Shown here: positions 1 through 8,556 of the stretch, in pieces
Layout of the letters: the number at the start of each line of letters is the position of its first letter
Numbering within the stretch: the stretch's first letter is position 1
From: a virus
DNA length: 43,843 bases
IMG/VR virus record: IMGVR_UViG_3300020442_001382
Span: 1-43,843 of that record
Strand: one strand, 5' to 3'
The notes under the pieces: generated by a model
Seen by the model: the letters and a program-made list of their open reading frames with translations, nothing else
Told to the model about the DNA's origin: nothing
The model's database searches: none
Position numbers and translations under genes: made by a program

Positions 1-505
<505 letters not shown>

Positions 506-534
506 TTGCATTTCACTTGAAAACGTGATATACT
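506..534 (+). promoter_or_regulatory. Sigma70-like promoter just after psbA
   Basis: TTGCAT (506-511) and TATACT (529-534) are separated by 17 bp. The predicted start, near 541, falls inside the terminator hairpin. It would serve the small ORF at 565 and the oxygenase-halogenase genes. The -35 match is only partial. Confidence 0.45.
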
Positions 535-535
535 G

Positions 536-560
536 AAGGGACCTACGGGTCCCTTTTTTT
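536..560 (+). terminator. Rho-independent terminator of psbA
   Basis: An 8-bp stem, AAGGGACC (536-543) with GGTCCCTT (548-555), has a TACG loop and is followed by a run of T to 560. It lies 30 bases after the psbA stop. Confidence 0.85.
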
Positions 561-564
561 ATTG

Positions 565-684
565 ATGGATGATGAAGAACTTATGGGCGAAGTTGATGTC
601 GAACGAGAGTTTCTACAATGGTTGTATGATTTCTCTGAAGAATATGAACTGGAGTATGATGATGAGTCAGGAGCAGAAGTATGA
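565..684 (+). CDS. Small acidic protein, 39 aa, unknown function
   Basis: An ATG at 565 opens a 39-codon frame ending in TGA at 682-684. The TGA overlaps the ATG of the next gene (ATGA, 681-684), the usual coupling style in this genome. The product begins MDDEELMGEVDVERE and is strongly acidic, with many Asp and Glu and no Lys. No family is recognised. An internal ATG at 583 is an alternative start. The stop/start overlap supports it being translated. The acidic composition could suit a DNA-mimic or antirepressor role, but that is speculation. Confidence 0.5.
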   Translation: MDDEELMGEVDVEREFLQWLYDFSEEYELEYDDESGAEV

Positions 685-1340
685 CACTTGAGTATGATAG
701 GTTCCATATCTTCCCACGGTTAGTTGGACGTAGTTACGATCCTACATTTGTGGAAGAGTGCCAGAAAGATATCGTAGAGTATGGTCGCAATCAAATCTAC
801 AAGGGGCAGAATGAGAACGACAAGATCTTACCTTCTAATGCATTCGATGGTGGGTGGTGTCTTGGGGTGAACTATCAACCACCTACATGTGAAATGTGTG
901 GTGATGGCAGAGAAGAAATGCCCTTCTTAGAAAGAGTACGGGAACAAATTAGACAGACATGTTATCATGCATATGGTATTTACGAGGGTCTAAATATTTC
1001 CGTCTACTGTCAGTGGATGAACTGGACTGAACCTCATGGGTATGCTATCAGTCACATCCATGGTTCTACATCTATGCTTACTGGAGCATACTTTGTGGAC
1101 ATTCCAGAGAACTCTGGTAACCTAGTCTTTGAAGACGTGGGTATGGAGATCATGCCTACATGTGGTTATCAAGATGATACTCTCGTAAAAAATACAGAGA
1201 ACAATATCAATACACATTATGTGTATGAACCCAAAGCAGGTGAGTGTGTTATCTTCCACCCTATGATTAGACACAGGGTAGGTACAAACCAATCAGACAA
1301 ACCTCGTATCTCTTTAGCATTTGATTTGAAAATAGGATGA
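681..1340 (+). CDS. 2OG-Fe(II) oxygenase-like protein
   Basis: The 219-residue protein has the arrangement of phage 2-oxoglutarate/Fe(II) oxygenases of the TIGR02466 type. There is an H-x-H pair at His125 and His127, a beta segment (LTGAYFVDIP), then a distal His198 in an IFHPMIRHRV segment and Arg209, which would bind the 2OG carboxylate. These enzymes couple oxidative decarboxylation of 2OG to hydroxylation of a substrate that cannot be read from sequence. The start overlaps the upstream small ORF, and the stop overlaps the halogenase-like gene (ATGA at 1337). The oxygenase and flavoprotein are therefore translationally coupled and may modify the same target. Fold confidence is good; substrate unknown. 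Confidence 0.8.
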   Translation: MTLEYDRFHIFPRLVGRSYDPTFVEECQKDIVEYGRNQIYKGQNENDKILPSNAFDGGWCLGVNYQPPTCEMCGDGREEMPFLERVREQIRQTCYHAYGIYEGLNISVYCQWMNWTEPHGYAISHIHGSTSMLTGAYFVDIPENSGNLVFEDVGMEIMPTCGYQDDTLVKNTENNINTHYVYEPKAGECVIFHPMIRHRVGTNQSDKPRISLAFDLKIG

Positions 1341-2902
1341 CTCAAAGCATTATTATTGTTGGTGGTGGTTCTGCAGGATGGATGTCCGCAGCAACTCTCA
1401 TACATTATTTTCCTGATAGAAAGATTACCATCATTGAGGACCCAGATGATCCTGTAGTTGGTGTAGGTGAGAGTACGCTGCAACATATTCGCCCATGGAT
1501 GAAAGCATTGGGCATCGAAGAAGAAGATTTCATGTCGTACTGTGATGCGACATACAAATCTACAATTTATTATGAGGACTTTTACAAGATTGGTGACAAG
1601 GGATTCCATAATCCTTTGGGTCGTCCTGCAGTATCACAGGATTTCCTTGGTCTGAATGACTGGCAAGTAAAGAAGTTCTATAATCCTGATCTCGACAACC
1701 GTGAATACTGTAGAGATTTCTATAGTATCATGGCATGTGTAGAGAATAATAAAATCTATGATGGTGATGATCTAGAAGAGTATAAGTTTGAACGTGACAC
1801 TGCATACCATATTGATGGTGTAAAGTTTGGTCAGTGGTTGAAGGAACACTATTGTTTGAAGCGTGGTGTTCAACTTATCCCTGGTCGTATTGCTGATGTC
1901 TCGGTAGATGAAGGTGGTATTGCATGTGTTTCTGTTGCAATGAGTGATGATCCCCTTAGCAGCACGTTCAATGTTGCTGGTGATTTGTACGTTGATTGTA
2001 CTGGATTCAATAGTGTTCTGATGAATTCTTTTGAAGATCAATCCTTTGTTGGATGGCATGATGTTCTTCCATGCAATCGTGCTTGGGCAACCAAAGTATC
2101 CTACAAAGATAAGGATGCTCAAATGAAACCTTATACATCATGCAAAGCACTATCACACGGATGGGCATGGGATATTCCTCTGTACTCACGTCGTGGTGTA
2201 GGATATGTGTATGATAGTAATCTATTAGATCCTGAAATGGCGAAGGATGAGTTCCTCATGCACCTGGGAGTTTTTGAGGACGAGGTTGAACTGCAAGACA
2301 TTCCTATGCGTGTAGGTTTGCAGAATGAACCATGGAAAAAGAACTGTGTTGCTATTGGTTTAGCAGCAGGATTTGTTGAACCTCTCAACTCTAGTGGTTT
2401 GTTTACTGTGCATGAGTTCTTGTTAGTTCTTGTTCGCAACTTGCAGCGTGAACGTTACACTCAATGGGATAGGGATGTATACAATAAGACAGTCATCAAA
2501 ATGTTTGAAGACTTTGCTAACTTTGTTATTCTTCACTATGCATTGTCTATCAGAAATGATTCACAATTCTGGCGCAAGGTTACTAACACAGCATACCTGA
2601 CGTACTCAAGTAATCCATGCAGTGATCTTGCAGAACGACAGATGAAACTACAGGATCATAGACCAGTTGGTATTCACCCTGTCGCTATTGGTATGGACTA
2701 TAGAATGATTGATCAGACTGCTATCGATCACTATCTGTGGTACTATCCTGGATATAGTCAAGGGCGTGGTGATGATAGTATTATCAAGAAAAATATTGAG
2801 AAGTTTACTAACTGGAGAACCCAGTTCAGAGAACGGTGGAAGAACATAGAAAGGCGTTCTCCGACCATGTATAGATATATTAGAGACAGATTTTATAGTT
2901 AG
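1337..2902 (+). CDS. Tryptophan-halogenase-like flavoprotein (first copy)
   Basis: The 521-residue protein belongs to the flavin-dependent halogenase family. It has an FAD-binding GGGSAGWM near residue 9, a VGEST segment, the conserved Lys (Lys74, in ATYKSTIYY, equivalent to PrnA Lys79) and the family signature W-x-W-x-I-P at 276-281. These enzymes use FADH2, O2 and halide to form HOCl, which is held by the lysine and delivered to an aromatic substrate. The position matching PrnA Glu346 (normally P-L-E-S-T-G) reads P-L-N-S-S-G here, with Asn351, so normal catalysis is doubtful. The gene is coupled to the upstream 2OG oxygenase by an ATGA overlap. Length is normal for the family (about 510-540). 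Confidence 0.88.
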   Translation: MTQSIIIVGGGSAGWMSAATLIHYFPDRKITIIEDPDDPVVGVGESTLQHIRPWMKALGIEEEDFMSYCDATYKSTIYYEDFYKIGDKGFHNPLGRPAVSQDFLGLNDWQVKKFYNPDLDNREYCRDFYSIMACVENNKIYDGDDLEEYKFERDTAYHIDGVKFGQWLKEHYCLKRGVQLIPGRIADVSVDEGGIACVSVAMSDDPLSSTFNVAGDLYVDCTGFNSVLMNSFEDQSFVGWHDVLPCNRAWATKVSYKDKDAQMKPYTSCKALSHGWAWDIPLYSRRGVGYVYDSNLLDPEMAKDEFLMHLGVFEDEVELQDIPMRVGLQNEPWKKNCVAIGLAAGFVEPLNSSGLFTVHEFLLVLVRNLQRERYTQWDRDVYNKTVIKMFEDFANFVILHYALSIRNDSQFWRKVTNTAYLTYSSNPCSDLAERQMKLQDHRPVGIHPVAIGMDYRMIDQTAIDHYLWYYPGYSQGRGDDSIIKKNIEKFTNWRTQFRERWKNIERRSPTMYRYIRDRFYS

Positions 2903-2908
2903 ACTACT

Positions 2909-5900
2909 ATGGCGGTCTATAGACCTAATGGAGAGATGGGACCAGTATGTGATCCCCCTCTCCTAGACGATGAAGAACTATCTGCCGTGGGTCTGAGTAC
3001 ACTTATAGATCCACAGGTTGGTGATGGTGTCGTAGTAGATCTAACTGGGCAAAGTGGTAGCGAGTTTACAGGGTATACGGGTCCTACAGCACCTTACTTT
3101 CCCTTTGGGACCATGGGTCCTGCGTGCGATCCTATGGACCCTACAACGCCTTCTGATGCGTTAGAGGATGCAGACCCCCTGGTGCAGGATCCCTTCGTGC
3201 CAGAGGAGGAGGAAGTCGATCCTTATACTGGTCCCACTCAACCCTATTATCCTGCTGGTCTTATGGGTCCAGCATGTGATCCTAAGAATCCTAACGTCCG
3301 TCCTACTCCAGAGAATGTTACACCAGCGGTGCAGGAAGAGGATGAGACTACAACAGACGAACCACTGGTTGTCAACCCAGCACCACCACCTGCAGTTGTA
3401 GAGGATAAATGTTTCCCTCGTGGTCTAACAAGACCAGAAAATTATCTTGGTCCTATCTGTGACCCTGCTCCTGATCCTAGAGATTGTAAGACAGGTGCAG
3501 AAGATGACCAACCGACATCAGATCCCGATGATTTTGATCCTGATGATGGATTCCCAGGACCAGGAGATTTTCCTGATGGATGGTACAATCCAGATACAGG
3601 TGGTCTATTCCCACCAACAATAGGACTGCCACCTACTTCAGTCTATGATGATGGTATTGATATTGGAACCATCGAGAATCTATATTTCAAATATGATCCA
3701 CTGTGGAACACTGATGATGTAAGTCAGATTCCTAATTCATTTACGTTTGATGATCCTGACACTGGTCCACAAGATTGGGACTGGGGATTTGGATGGTATA
3801 ACGGTGGCAATTTCAACTATGATACTAACGAAGTTTGGAATGGTCTCACTTGGCAGGATATGAACAACTACATCAAAGATAGTATTGATGATGAAACTGC
3901 CGTAGGTGAAGGTGATACTAGTTTTTTCCAAGCACAACAATACTGTGAAGAACCTTTCAGTGATATCATTCTAGATCCAGACATTGATGGTGACGGTAAC
4001 AAACGTTACTATAAACTTAGATCACGACCCAGAACATATAAAGTAGATCATGAAATCTTTGACGAAGAATTCAAAGAGAAGTCTGCATGGATCTCTCATG
4101 GTCATTGTAGTTTTGAAGGTAAGACTAGACTGATTGGTAATGCTGCTAACTTCTCATCTCCTATTAGTATTCCATCAACAGATCAGTATTGTATTAGATA
4201 CAAATTTTACAAGAGGGGTGAGATATTTCTAAACTATTTTGGTGCTCCTATTGTTGGTGCTGGAGAGATCACAGGATTTTTGGTAAGAACTAGTGCTTTC
4301 TTTACTGACCCTGAAACAGGAGAACCAGATCCAGACAACTCAGAAGGTGGGGCGCAAGGAACCACAAGTGGAGCATGGCAAGATAGTAAGGTAGGATATA
4401 GAGTTGGTTCTCCACCATGGACATCTGCTTCTGATTCACCAATAGAAGTTACTCAGGGATTAGTATATAAAAGTGGTAGTGGAACTGGATCAGGTGCTGT
4501 TGCAACTATCAAGTTTTCACCATGGGAAGTCAATGGAACCGTTTACACCAAATATAGAGTCAAAAGTGTCTCGGGTGGATCTGGATATCGTGGTGGAGAT
4601 GTTCTTTCAATTCCTCTTTGGAACAATTGGCCTGGTACAGCAGATAGACTTATAAAAGTTACTTCTGTGTCTGGTCCTGGTCAGGGTTCTCCAGACGCTA
4701 CAATCACTTTGGTTAGTGATCAACAGGGTGCGGGAACTGTTGCAGGTAAACTAAAGAAATTTTCTCTCAAGTCAAATTATAATGTCAGTCCTGGATACTA
4801 TGAAAGAAGTATTGATGAATGGGCACAGCTAACTGGTGGTGGTGTTGAAGCGGTGTTCTCTTCTAATGGTAAGAGACTAGAGACGACGGGTTCTGGCACT
4901 GCTACTGTTAGTATCAAGTTTACTTGGGATGATAACCCAAACACTAAGGGTCAGTCAGTTGGTACAGCAATCATCAATGGAGTTGAGTTTTCTCAGGGTA
5001 ATAATGAGGAAGGATCTGTAACTAAGGATGTAACTGTAACTGGTGGGCAAAACTATAACATTCAATATCTTGGACAGAGTAGTAGTGCAGGACCTAAACT
5101 CGAATCTGGTGGTCTAGTTCTGAAGTGGGATGATGATGCTAATAATGGATTCGATGAGAATGCTAAGTTTGAAATCAAAAGTGTGCTTGCTACTTCTACT
5201 GATCCGAATGGTTTCTGGTCAGCACTAGGAGAAAAAGATACTGCCACTGTATTTTTGACTGGTGGTAGTGGATCTGGAGCACAAGTAAGTATTCAGTTCA
5301 AAGCATTGGCAGATGATAATGGTCTACCAAACAATACTCAGTATAGAATTAGAGAAATTGTTGATGCTGGTACAGGTTATCTAAATGGAGACGTACTAAA
5401 AGTACCTGCTTTTGGTGGTAGAGATTATTCATCTTTGGGTAATCTTATTCGCGTTGACTCTACAGAGACTGGTACATTCAACGATAGATGGAAGACTACA
5501 TGTGTGAACATCGAAGCAGGAGAGTATGAAATTACAACGTGGATTGAAAACTATACTGTAGGTACATATCAAGCACTGTGGAAAGATTCACCAGCAGCAT
5601 GTGCTATTGAAATCTTCCAAGGTTCATTCAATAAAACTAAAGGTGAGATCCCATGCAACATTGGTATCTCTGAAAGTAGTGGAAGTGGCACAGCAACATT
5701 CAATTCTAGTGGAGATCTGGTAGTCACTGGATATGCTGAGGTTGAATTTACTTTCCAGTGGGATGATGATTCAGCGAACGCTGGTACAGCATTGACTTCT
5801 CTATCATACTCAGATCTTTCTTTGACCTTCTCATATAATGGTCAAGAGGAAGGATCTACTAGGGTATCAAGGAGTATGGCTCCTGGAACATATGCTATGT

Positions 5901-6790
5901 CTATTCAAGGCAACAGTAATGGTTTCGCCGTACAGAATAGTGGAGAAAAACTTTGTTTCTATGATGGAAGTGGTAGTGATTGTAACGCTGAACTTAGAAT
6001 CAAGGTCAAAAGTATTGGTGCTGCTGGAGAAGGTATTACTTTCTCGTGTGGATCTACAACAGAAGTAGAAATGAAACTAACCTATGATGATGATCCTGAT
6101 ACGCAAGGACTAGCATTGTCAGAGGCGACTTGGACTGATAGTGGTATTACTTTGGTTAGAGACACTAACAAGGAAGAGGGGAGTAGAACAGTAACTAAGG
6201 ATGTAGCATCAGGAACGTATCCATTTGTGGTTACTTCTAATGCTGGCGGTTACAATGCTTCTAGTTCTACTATCAACCTACTCGACGGTGGTGGTAACGA
6301 TGTCAATGCTACGATCAGACTAAAAGTCCTTGGTGGTACTGGTGCTGATGCTAGTGCATCATTCGATTCTAATGGTAACTTAGTAGTAACAGGAGGAGGA
6401 GGGTGGACAAATTCCTATATTGCTGGTACACTAGACCGTGGTGCAGCGTTCAATCTATCGCATTGCAACAGTGAATACGTCTTCACTGCTACTGACCCTG
6501 CTAAGGGTATGTCCGTACAGATCGGTTTGATTCCTAGGGTCTCAAACAACGGAGGCACCAACGTGATCTCTGTGGATGCAGCAGTGAAAGAAGTCTATAA
6601 CTACGGTTTTGGGTATGCGGTTGACGAAACGTGGACAACCAGTTATACTGGTCCAGTTGGCGGGTCGATCGATATCAACGTCAAGGTGTTCTCCACTAGG
6701 AAAGCACGCGAGACAGTTGGTAATCTGATCTGGTCAACCAAAACCAACGCTGTTGGTTATGATACATCTTCAACCCCATTTGATGACTAA
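2909..6790 (+). CDS. Large modular virion structural protein (fibre/adhesin-like)
   Basis: A 1293-residue protein with no recognised enzyme domain. The N-terminus carries four short repeats built around a G-P-[AVI]-C-D-P core (Cys14, Cys73, Cys123, Cys184), separated by Pro/Asp/Glu-rich linkers. Farther on are two copies of a module with GSGxGA...YR...GxGYxxGDVL (around residues 520-580 and 785-850) and three copies of a beta module with a W/Y-D-D-[DN] strand and an EEGS turn (around 667, 947 and 1052). Composition (Gly, Ser, Thr, Asp, Asn) and repeats suit a beta-rich virion or tail-fibre protein. It starts six bases after the halogenase-like stop without an obvious ribosome binding site. 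The exact location in the virion cannot be told from sequence. Confidence 0.7.
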   Translation: MAVYRPNGEMGPVCDPPLLDDEELSAVGLSTLIDPQVGDGVVVDLTGQSGSEFTGYTGPTAPYFPFGTMGPACDPMDPTTPSDALEDADPLVQDPFVPEEEEVDPYTGPTQPYYPAGLMGPACDPKNPNVRPTPENVTPAVQEEDETTTDEPLVVNPAPPPAVVEDKCFPRGLTRPENYLGPICDPAPDPRDCKTGAEDDQPTSDPDDFDPDDGFPGPGDFPDGWYNPDTGGLFPPTIGLPPTSVYDDGIDIGTIENLYFKYDPLWNTDDVSQIPNSFTFDDPDTGPQDWDWGFGWYNGGNFNYDTNEVWNGLTWQDMNNYIKDSIDDETAVGEGDTSFFQAQQYCEEPFSDIILDPDIDGDGNKRYYKLRSRPRTYKVDHEIFDEEFKEKSAWISHGHCSFEGKTRLIGNAANFSSPISIPSTDQYCIRYKFYKRGEIFLNYFGAPIVGAGEITGFLVRTSAFFTDPETGEPDPDNSEGGAQGTTSGAWQDSKVGYRVGSPPWTSASDSPIEVTQGLVYKSGSGTGSGAVATIKFSPWEVNGTVYTKYRVKSVSGGSGYRGGDVLSIPLWNNWPGTADRLIKVTSVSGPGQGSPDATITLVSDQQGAGTVAGKLKKFSLKSNYNVSPGYYERSIDEWAQLTGGGVEAVFSSNGKRLETTGSGTATVSIKFTWDDNPNTKGQSVGTAIINGVEFSQGNNEEGSVTKDVTVTGGQNYNIQYLGQSSSAGPKLESGGLVLKWDDDANNGFDENAKFEIKSVLATSTDPNGFWSALGEKDTATVFLTGGSGSGAQVSIQFKALADDNGLPNNTQYRIREIVDAGTGYLNGDVLKVPAFGGRDYSSLGNLIRVDSTETGTFNDRWKTTCVNIEAGEYEITTWIENYTVGTYQALWKDSPAACAIEIFQGSFNKTKGEIPCNIGISESSGSGTATFNSSGDLVVTGYAEVEFTFQWDDDSANAGTALTSLSYSDLSLTFSYNGQEEGSTRVSRSMAPGTYAMSIQGNSNGFAVQNSGEKLCFYDGSGSDCNAELRIKVKSIGAAGEGITFSCGSTTEVEMKLTYDDDPDTQGLALSEATWTDSGITLVRDTNKEEGSRTVTKDVASGTYPFVVTSNAGGYNASSSTINLLDGGGNDVNATIRLKVLGGTGADASASFDSNGNLVVTGGGGWTNSYIAGTLDRGAAFNLSHCNSEYVFTATDPAKGMSVQIGLIPRVSNNGGTNVISVDAAVKEVYNYGFGYAVDETWTTSYTGPVGGSIDINVKVFSTRKARETVGNLIWSTKTNAVGYDTSSTPFDD

Positions 6791-7044
6791 TGGATATTAG
6801 TATCGACAAGAACTTTCTACCAAAAGAGATCCGAGACAAGTTGTCTGATGATGTTGTGATGGAAACGTTCTATGGCGACGTTGATCCAATGCTGATCGAC
6901 GCCTTTGGTAATCCTATCCAAAGAGACATAGACAATATGCGTGCAGAATATGCAATACGCAAATCAGTGTCTGAAATGAAAGTCACTAAACCCAAAAAGA
7001 AAAAGAAAAAGCATTCTGTTATTGATGAACTGAAATCATTATGA
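6790..7044 (+). CDS. Conserved-looking small protein, 84 aa, unknown
   Basis: The ATG shares one base with the stop of the large structural gene (TAATG), so it is probably translated by re-initiation. The product is charged, with an acidic N-terminal half and a very basic stretch (KPKKKKKKHS) near residues 66-76. No domain is recognised. Its stop overlaps the start of the next gene (ATGA at 7041). The position suggests an accessory to the preceding structural protein, but this is inference. Confidence 0.65.
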   Translation: MDISIDKNFLPKEIRDKLSDDVVMETFYGDVDPMLIDAFGNPIQRDIDNMRAEYAIRKSVSEMKVTKPKKKKKKHSVIDELKSL

Positions 7045-7400
7045 TAAAAAATCTTACCAAGAGATACATTCATCTCTTGAAGAAGATTCCTGAAAGGCAA
7101 TACTGGCCTATCTTCATCTTCCTGTCATTGTACTTTGTCGTACCGTACAGTGAGTTTGTTGTTACAGCGTTAGCGTTGCTGTACTTCAAGTTTGAGCAAT
7201 CGTTCCGAAAAGCATTTACTAAATGCACTGCGTTCCTACCTGAGTGGGTTCGTCTAGGAGGGTCTGTAATCTTTTTCTTGGTGATGCTTGACGATACTAT
7301 TGCGTATGCTTGTATTATTCTTCTAGCATTCTGGAGCGGCAGAGCAGTCAAGAAACAAAAAGAACTTGACAAGGACGCAGATTCATCCTATAATGGGTGA
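7041..7400 (+). CDS. Small integral membrane protein, 119 aa
   Basis: Hydrophobic segments near residues 22-36, 38-50, 73-83 and 85-99 suggest three to four membrane passes, with a basic N-terminus and a charged C-terminal tail (KKQKELDKD). It is coupled to the preceding gene by an ATGA overlap. It contains no motif of holins or transporters that I recognise, although a small multi-pass phage membrane protein could act at the host inner membrane. Function unknown. Confidence 0.65.
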   Translation: MIKNLTKRYIHLLKKIPERQYWPIFIFLSLYFVVPYSEFVVTALALLYFKFEQSFRKAFTKCTAFLPEWVRLGGSVIFFLVMLDDTIAYACIILLAFWSGRAVKKQKELDKDADSSYNG

Positions 7401-7458
7401 CATTGATGAGTCGTTCCTATGACCATCATAAGATGCCATAATGCTTGGTGTCTTCAGG

Positions 7459-7466
7459 TATAAATA
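7459..7466 (+). promoter_or_regulatory. T4-type late promoter (TATAAATA)
   Basis: A perfect TATAAATA box upstream of the exported protein gene at 7572. The start would be near 7472, at the edge of a 20-base inverted repeat. Confidence 0.8.
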
Positions 7467-7470
7467 CTCC

Positions 7471-7490
7471 ATTGTAATGCGCGTTACAAT
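7471..7490 (+). promoter_or_regulatory. Hairpin at the 5' end of the late transcript
   Basis: ATTGTAA (7471-7477) pairs perfectly with TTACAAT (7484-7490) around a TGCGCG loop. It sits at the predicted transcript start and may shield the mRNA 5' end. No T run follows, so it is not a terminator. Confidence 0.55.
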
Positions 7491-7571
7491 CTGAAACAAT
7501 ACGCAGACATGTCGAGTCTGCTTTCATCTGCGGGTATCCATTCCGCAAGTAACACAAAAGGTACTATTCAA

Positions 7572-7943
7572 ATGATCAAAACTACTCTCGCAGCAGTTGC
7601 TGCTACCACTTTGTCCGCTGGCGCTGCTGTTGCAGGACCATACGTCAACGTAGAAACCAATGCAGGTTGGACAGGTTCCGACTATAATGGTGCAACTACA
7701 GATTTCCATGTAGGCTACGAAGGTGCGCTGGGTGAAAGCGCAACTTATTACGTCCAAGGCGGTGCTAGTCTGGTGACTCCTGATGGTGGTTCTGACGACA
7801 CCGTTCCTTCTGGTAAGGCAGGTATCGGTGTTGCCGTTACGGATGCTGTTGGTGTCTATGGTGAAGTTTCCTTCATCGGTTCTGGCGATTCCAGCATCGA
7901 CCGTGGATACGGTGGTAAACTGGGTCTGAAGTATACCTTCTGA
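7572..7943 (+). CDS. Exported outer-membrane-barrel-like protein, 123 aa
   Basis: The chosen start (7572) gives a clean signal peptide: Met-Ile-Lys, a hydrophobic Ala/Thr/Leu core and an A-V-A cleavage site before Gly-Pro at about residue 21. A longer frame from 7509 would bury this signal. The mature part alternates polar and hydrophobic residues with Gly/Asp turns and ends in KYTF, a terminal Phe as in outer-membrane beta barrels. At about 100 mature residues it is short for an independent barrel. It stands alone between a late promoter and a terminator, so it is a single-gene late unit. Could be an outer-membrane protein made by the phage, or a virion protein with a false signal; family not identified. 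Confidence 0.7.
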   Translation: MIKTTLAAVAATTLSAGAAVAGPYVNVETNAGWTGSDYNGATTDFHVGYEGALGESATYYVQGGASLVTPDGGSDDTVPSGKAGIGVAVTDAVGVYGEVSFIGSGDSSIDRGYGGKLGLKYTF

Positions 7944-7965
7944 TCCCTGTATAGATAACAGTAAG

Positions 7966-7990
7966 GGGATCCTTCGGGATCCCTTCTTTT
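7966..7990 (+). terminator. Rho-independent terminator
   Basis: GGGATCC (7966-7972) and GGATCCC (7977-7983) enclose a stable TTCG tetraloop and are followed by TTCTTTT. It ends the exported-protein transcript. Confidence 0.85.
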
Positions 7991-8002
7991 ATAGGAGTCG
8001 TT

Positions 8003-8239
8003 ATGAATTTCAAAGTATATACTAGGTCTGGATGTCCTTACTGCACTAAGGTAAAGCAAGTTCTATCTGGAAAAGGTTTCAATTACGAAGAGTATGTACT
8101 GAACTCAGACTTTACCAGGGAACAATTCTATTCTCAATTTGGTAACGGTTCAACTTTCCCTCAGGTTATGATGGATGGTAAGTCTATTGGAGGTTGTACT
8201 GAAACGGTACAATATCTGAGAGAACAAAAACTTATCTAA
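8003..8239 (+). CDS. grx: Glutaredoxin
   Basis: The 78-residue protein has the full glutaredoxin layout: first strand FKVYTRSG, redox motif Cys11-Pro-Tyr-Cys14, the TFPQV segment with the cis-proline, and GGCTE near the glutathione-binding end. Glutaredoxins reduce disulfides with glutathione. In T4-like phages such proteins donate electrons to ribonucleotide reductase, which supplies deoxynucleotides. A good ribosome binding site (AGGAG at about 7993) precedes the ATG. It follows directly after a terminator, so it needs its own promoter or read-through. The stop codon is embedded in a CTAAATA box. Confidence 0.93.
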   Translation: MNFKVYTRSGCPYCTKVKQVLSGKGFNYEEYVLNSDFTREQFYSQFGNGSTFPQVMMDGKSIGGCTETVQYLREQKLI

Positions 8240-8242
8240 ATA
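8236..8242 (+). promoter_or_regulatory. Candidate late promoter (CTAAATA)
   Basis: CTAAATA overlaps the glutaredoxin stop codon. It would lead to the membrane-anchored gene at 8304, but a possible terminator (8259-8284) lies between. Confidence 0.5.
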
Positions 8243-8258
8243 AAAATAGTTTCGCATC

Positions 8259-8284
8259 ATTGGGAGGTTGGGTTCCAATTTTTT
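8259..8284 (+). terminator. Possible terminator after glutaredoxin
   Basis: ATTGGGA (8259-8265) pairs with TTCCAAT (8273-8279) with one G-T pair, followed by five more T. The stem is AT-rich, so moderately convincing. Confidence 0.45.
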
Positions 8285-8303
8285 GACACTTAGGAGTAAA
8301 CCC

Positions 8304-8543
8304 ATGGTAGTAGCACTAGTAGTTCTAGTAGTAATTGGTTCCTTTATCCTGGGATCATCGATCACATGGATAGCAAAGGGACACATTGATGCTTACGTTG
8401 ATAACGCAGCGTATGCTAAAGCAATCATTCATCCAGAAATGCTGGATGATGAAGGTAACATTCTTAGGGATGAACTGATCTATCTTAGGGCAGATCAAGG
8501 TGATATTTGGGATGAAGACCTTGAAGATGATGATGAAGAATGA
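8304..8543 (+). CDS. Small membrane-anchored acidic protein, 79 aa
   Basis: The start at 8304 is chosen because AGGAG (8292-8296) sits seven bases upstream; a TTG at 8268 in the same frame has no such site. The product has one N-terminal membrane helix (residues 2-24, VVALVVLVVIGSF) and an acidic C-terminus ending in DEDLEDDDEE. No family is recognised. It probably faces the cytoplasm with its acidic tail, but topology is an inference. Confidence 0.7.
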   Translation: MVVALVVLVVIGSFILGSSITWIAKGHIDAYVDNAAYAKAIIHPEMLDDEGNILRDELIYLRADQGDIWDEDLEDDDEE

Positions 8544-8556
8544 CTTGAGGTAAATT

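Noticed and set aside
990-996. CTAAATA inside the 2OG oxygenase gene as a late promoter (also CTAAATA near 11320 in the nuclease gene)
   Set aside because: Both are inside well-supported coding regions with no gene start shortly downstream; a seven-base match is expected by chance.
7509-7571. Upstream start for the exported protein at 7509
   Set aside because: It would place 21 extra residues before a perfect signal peptide.
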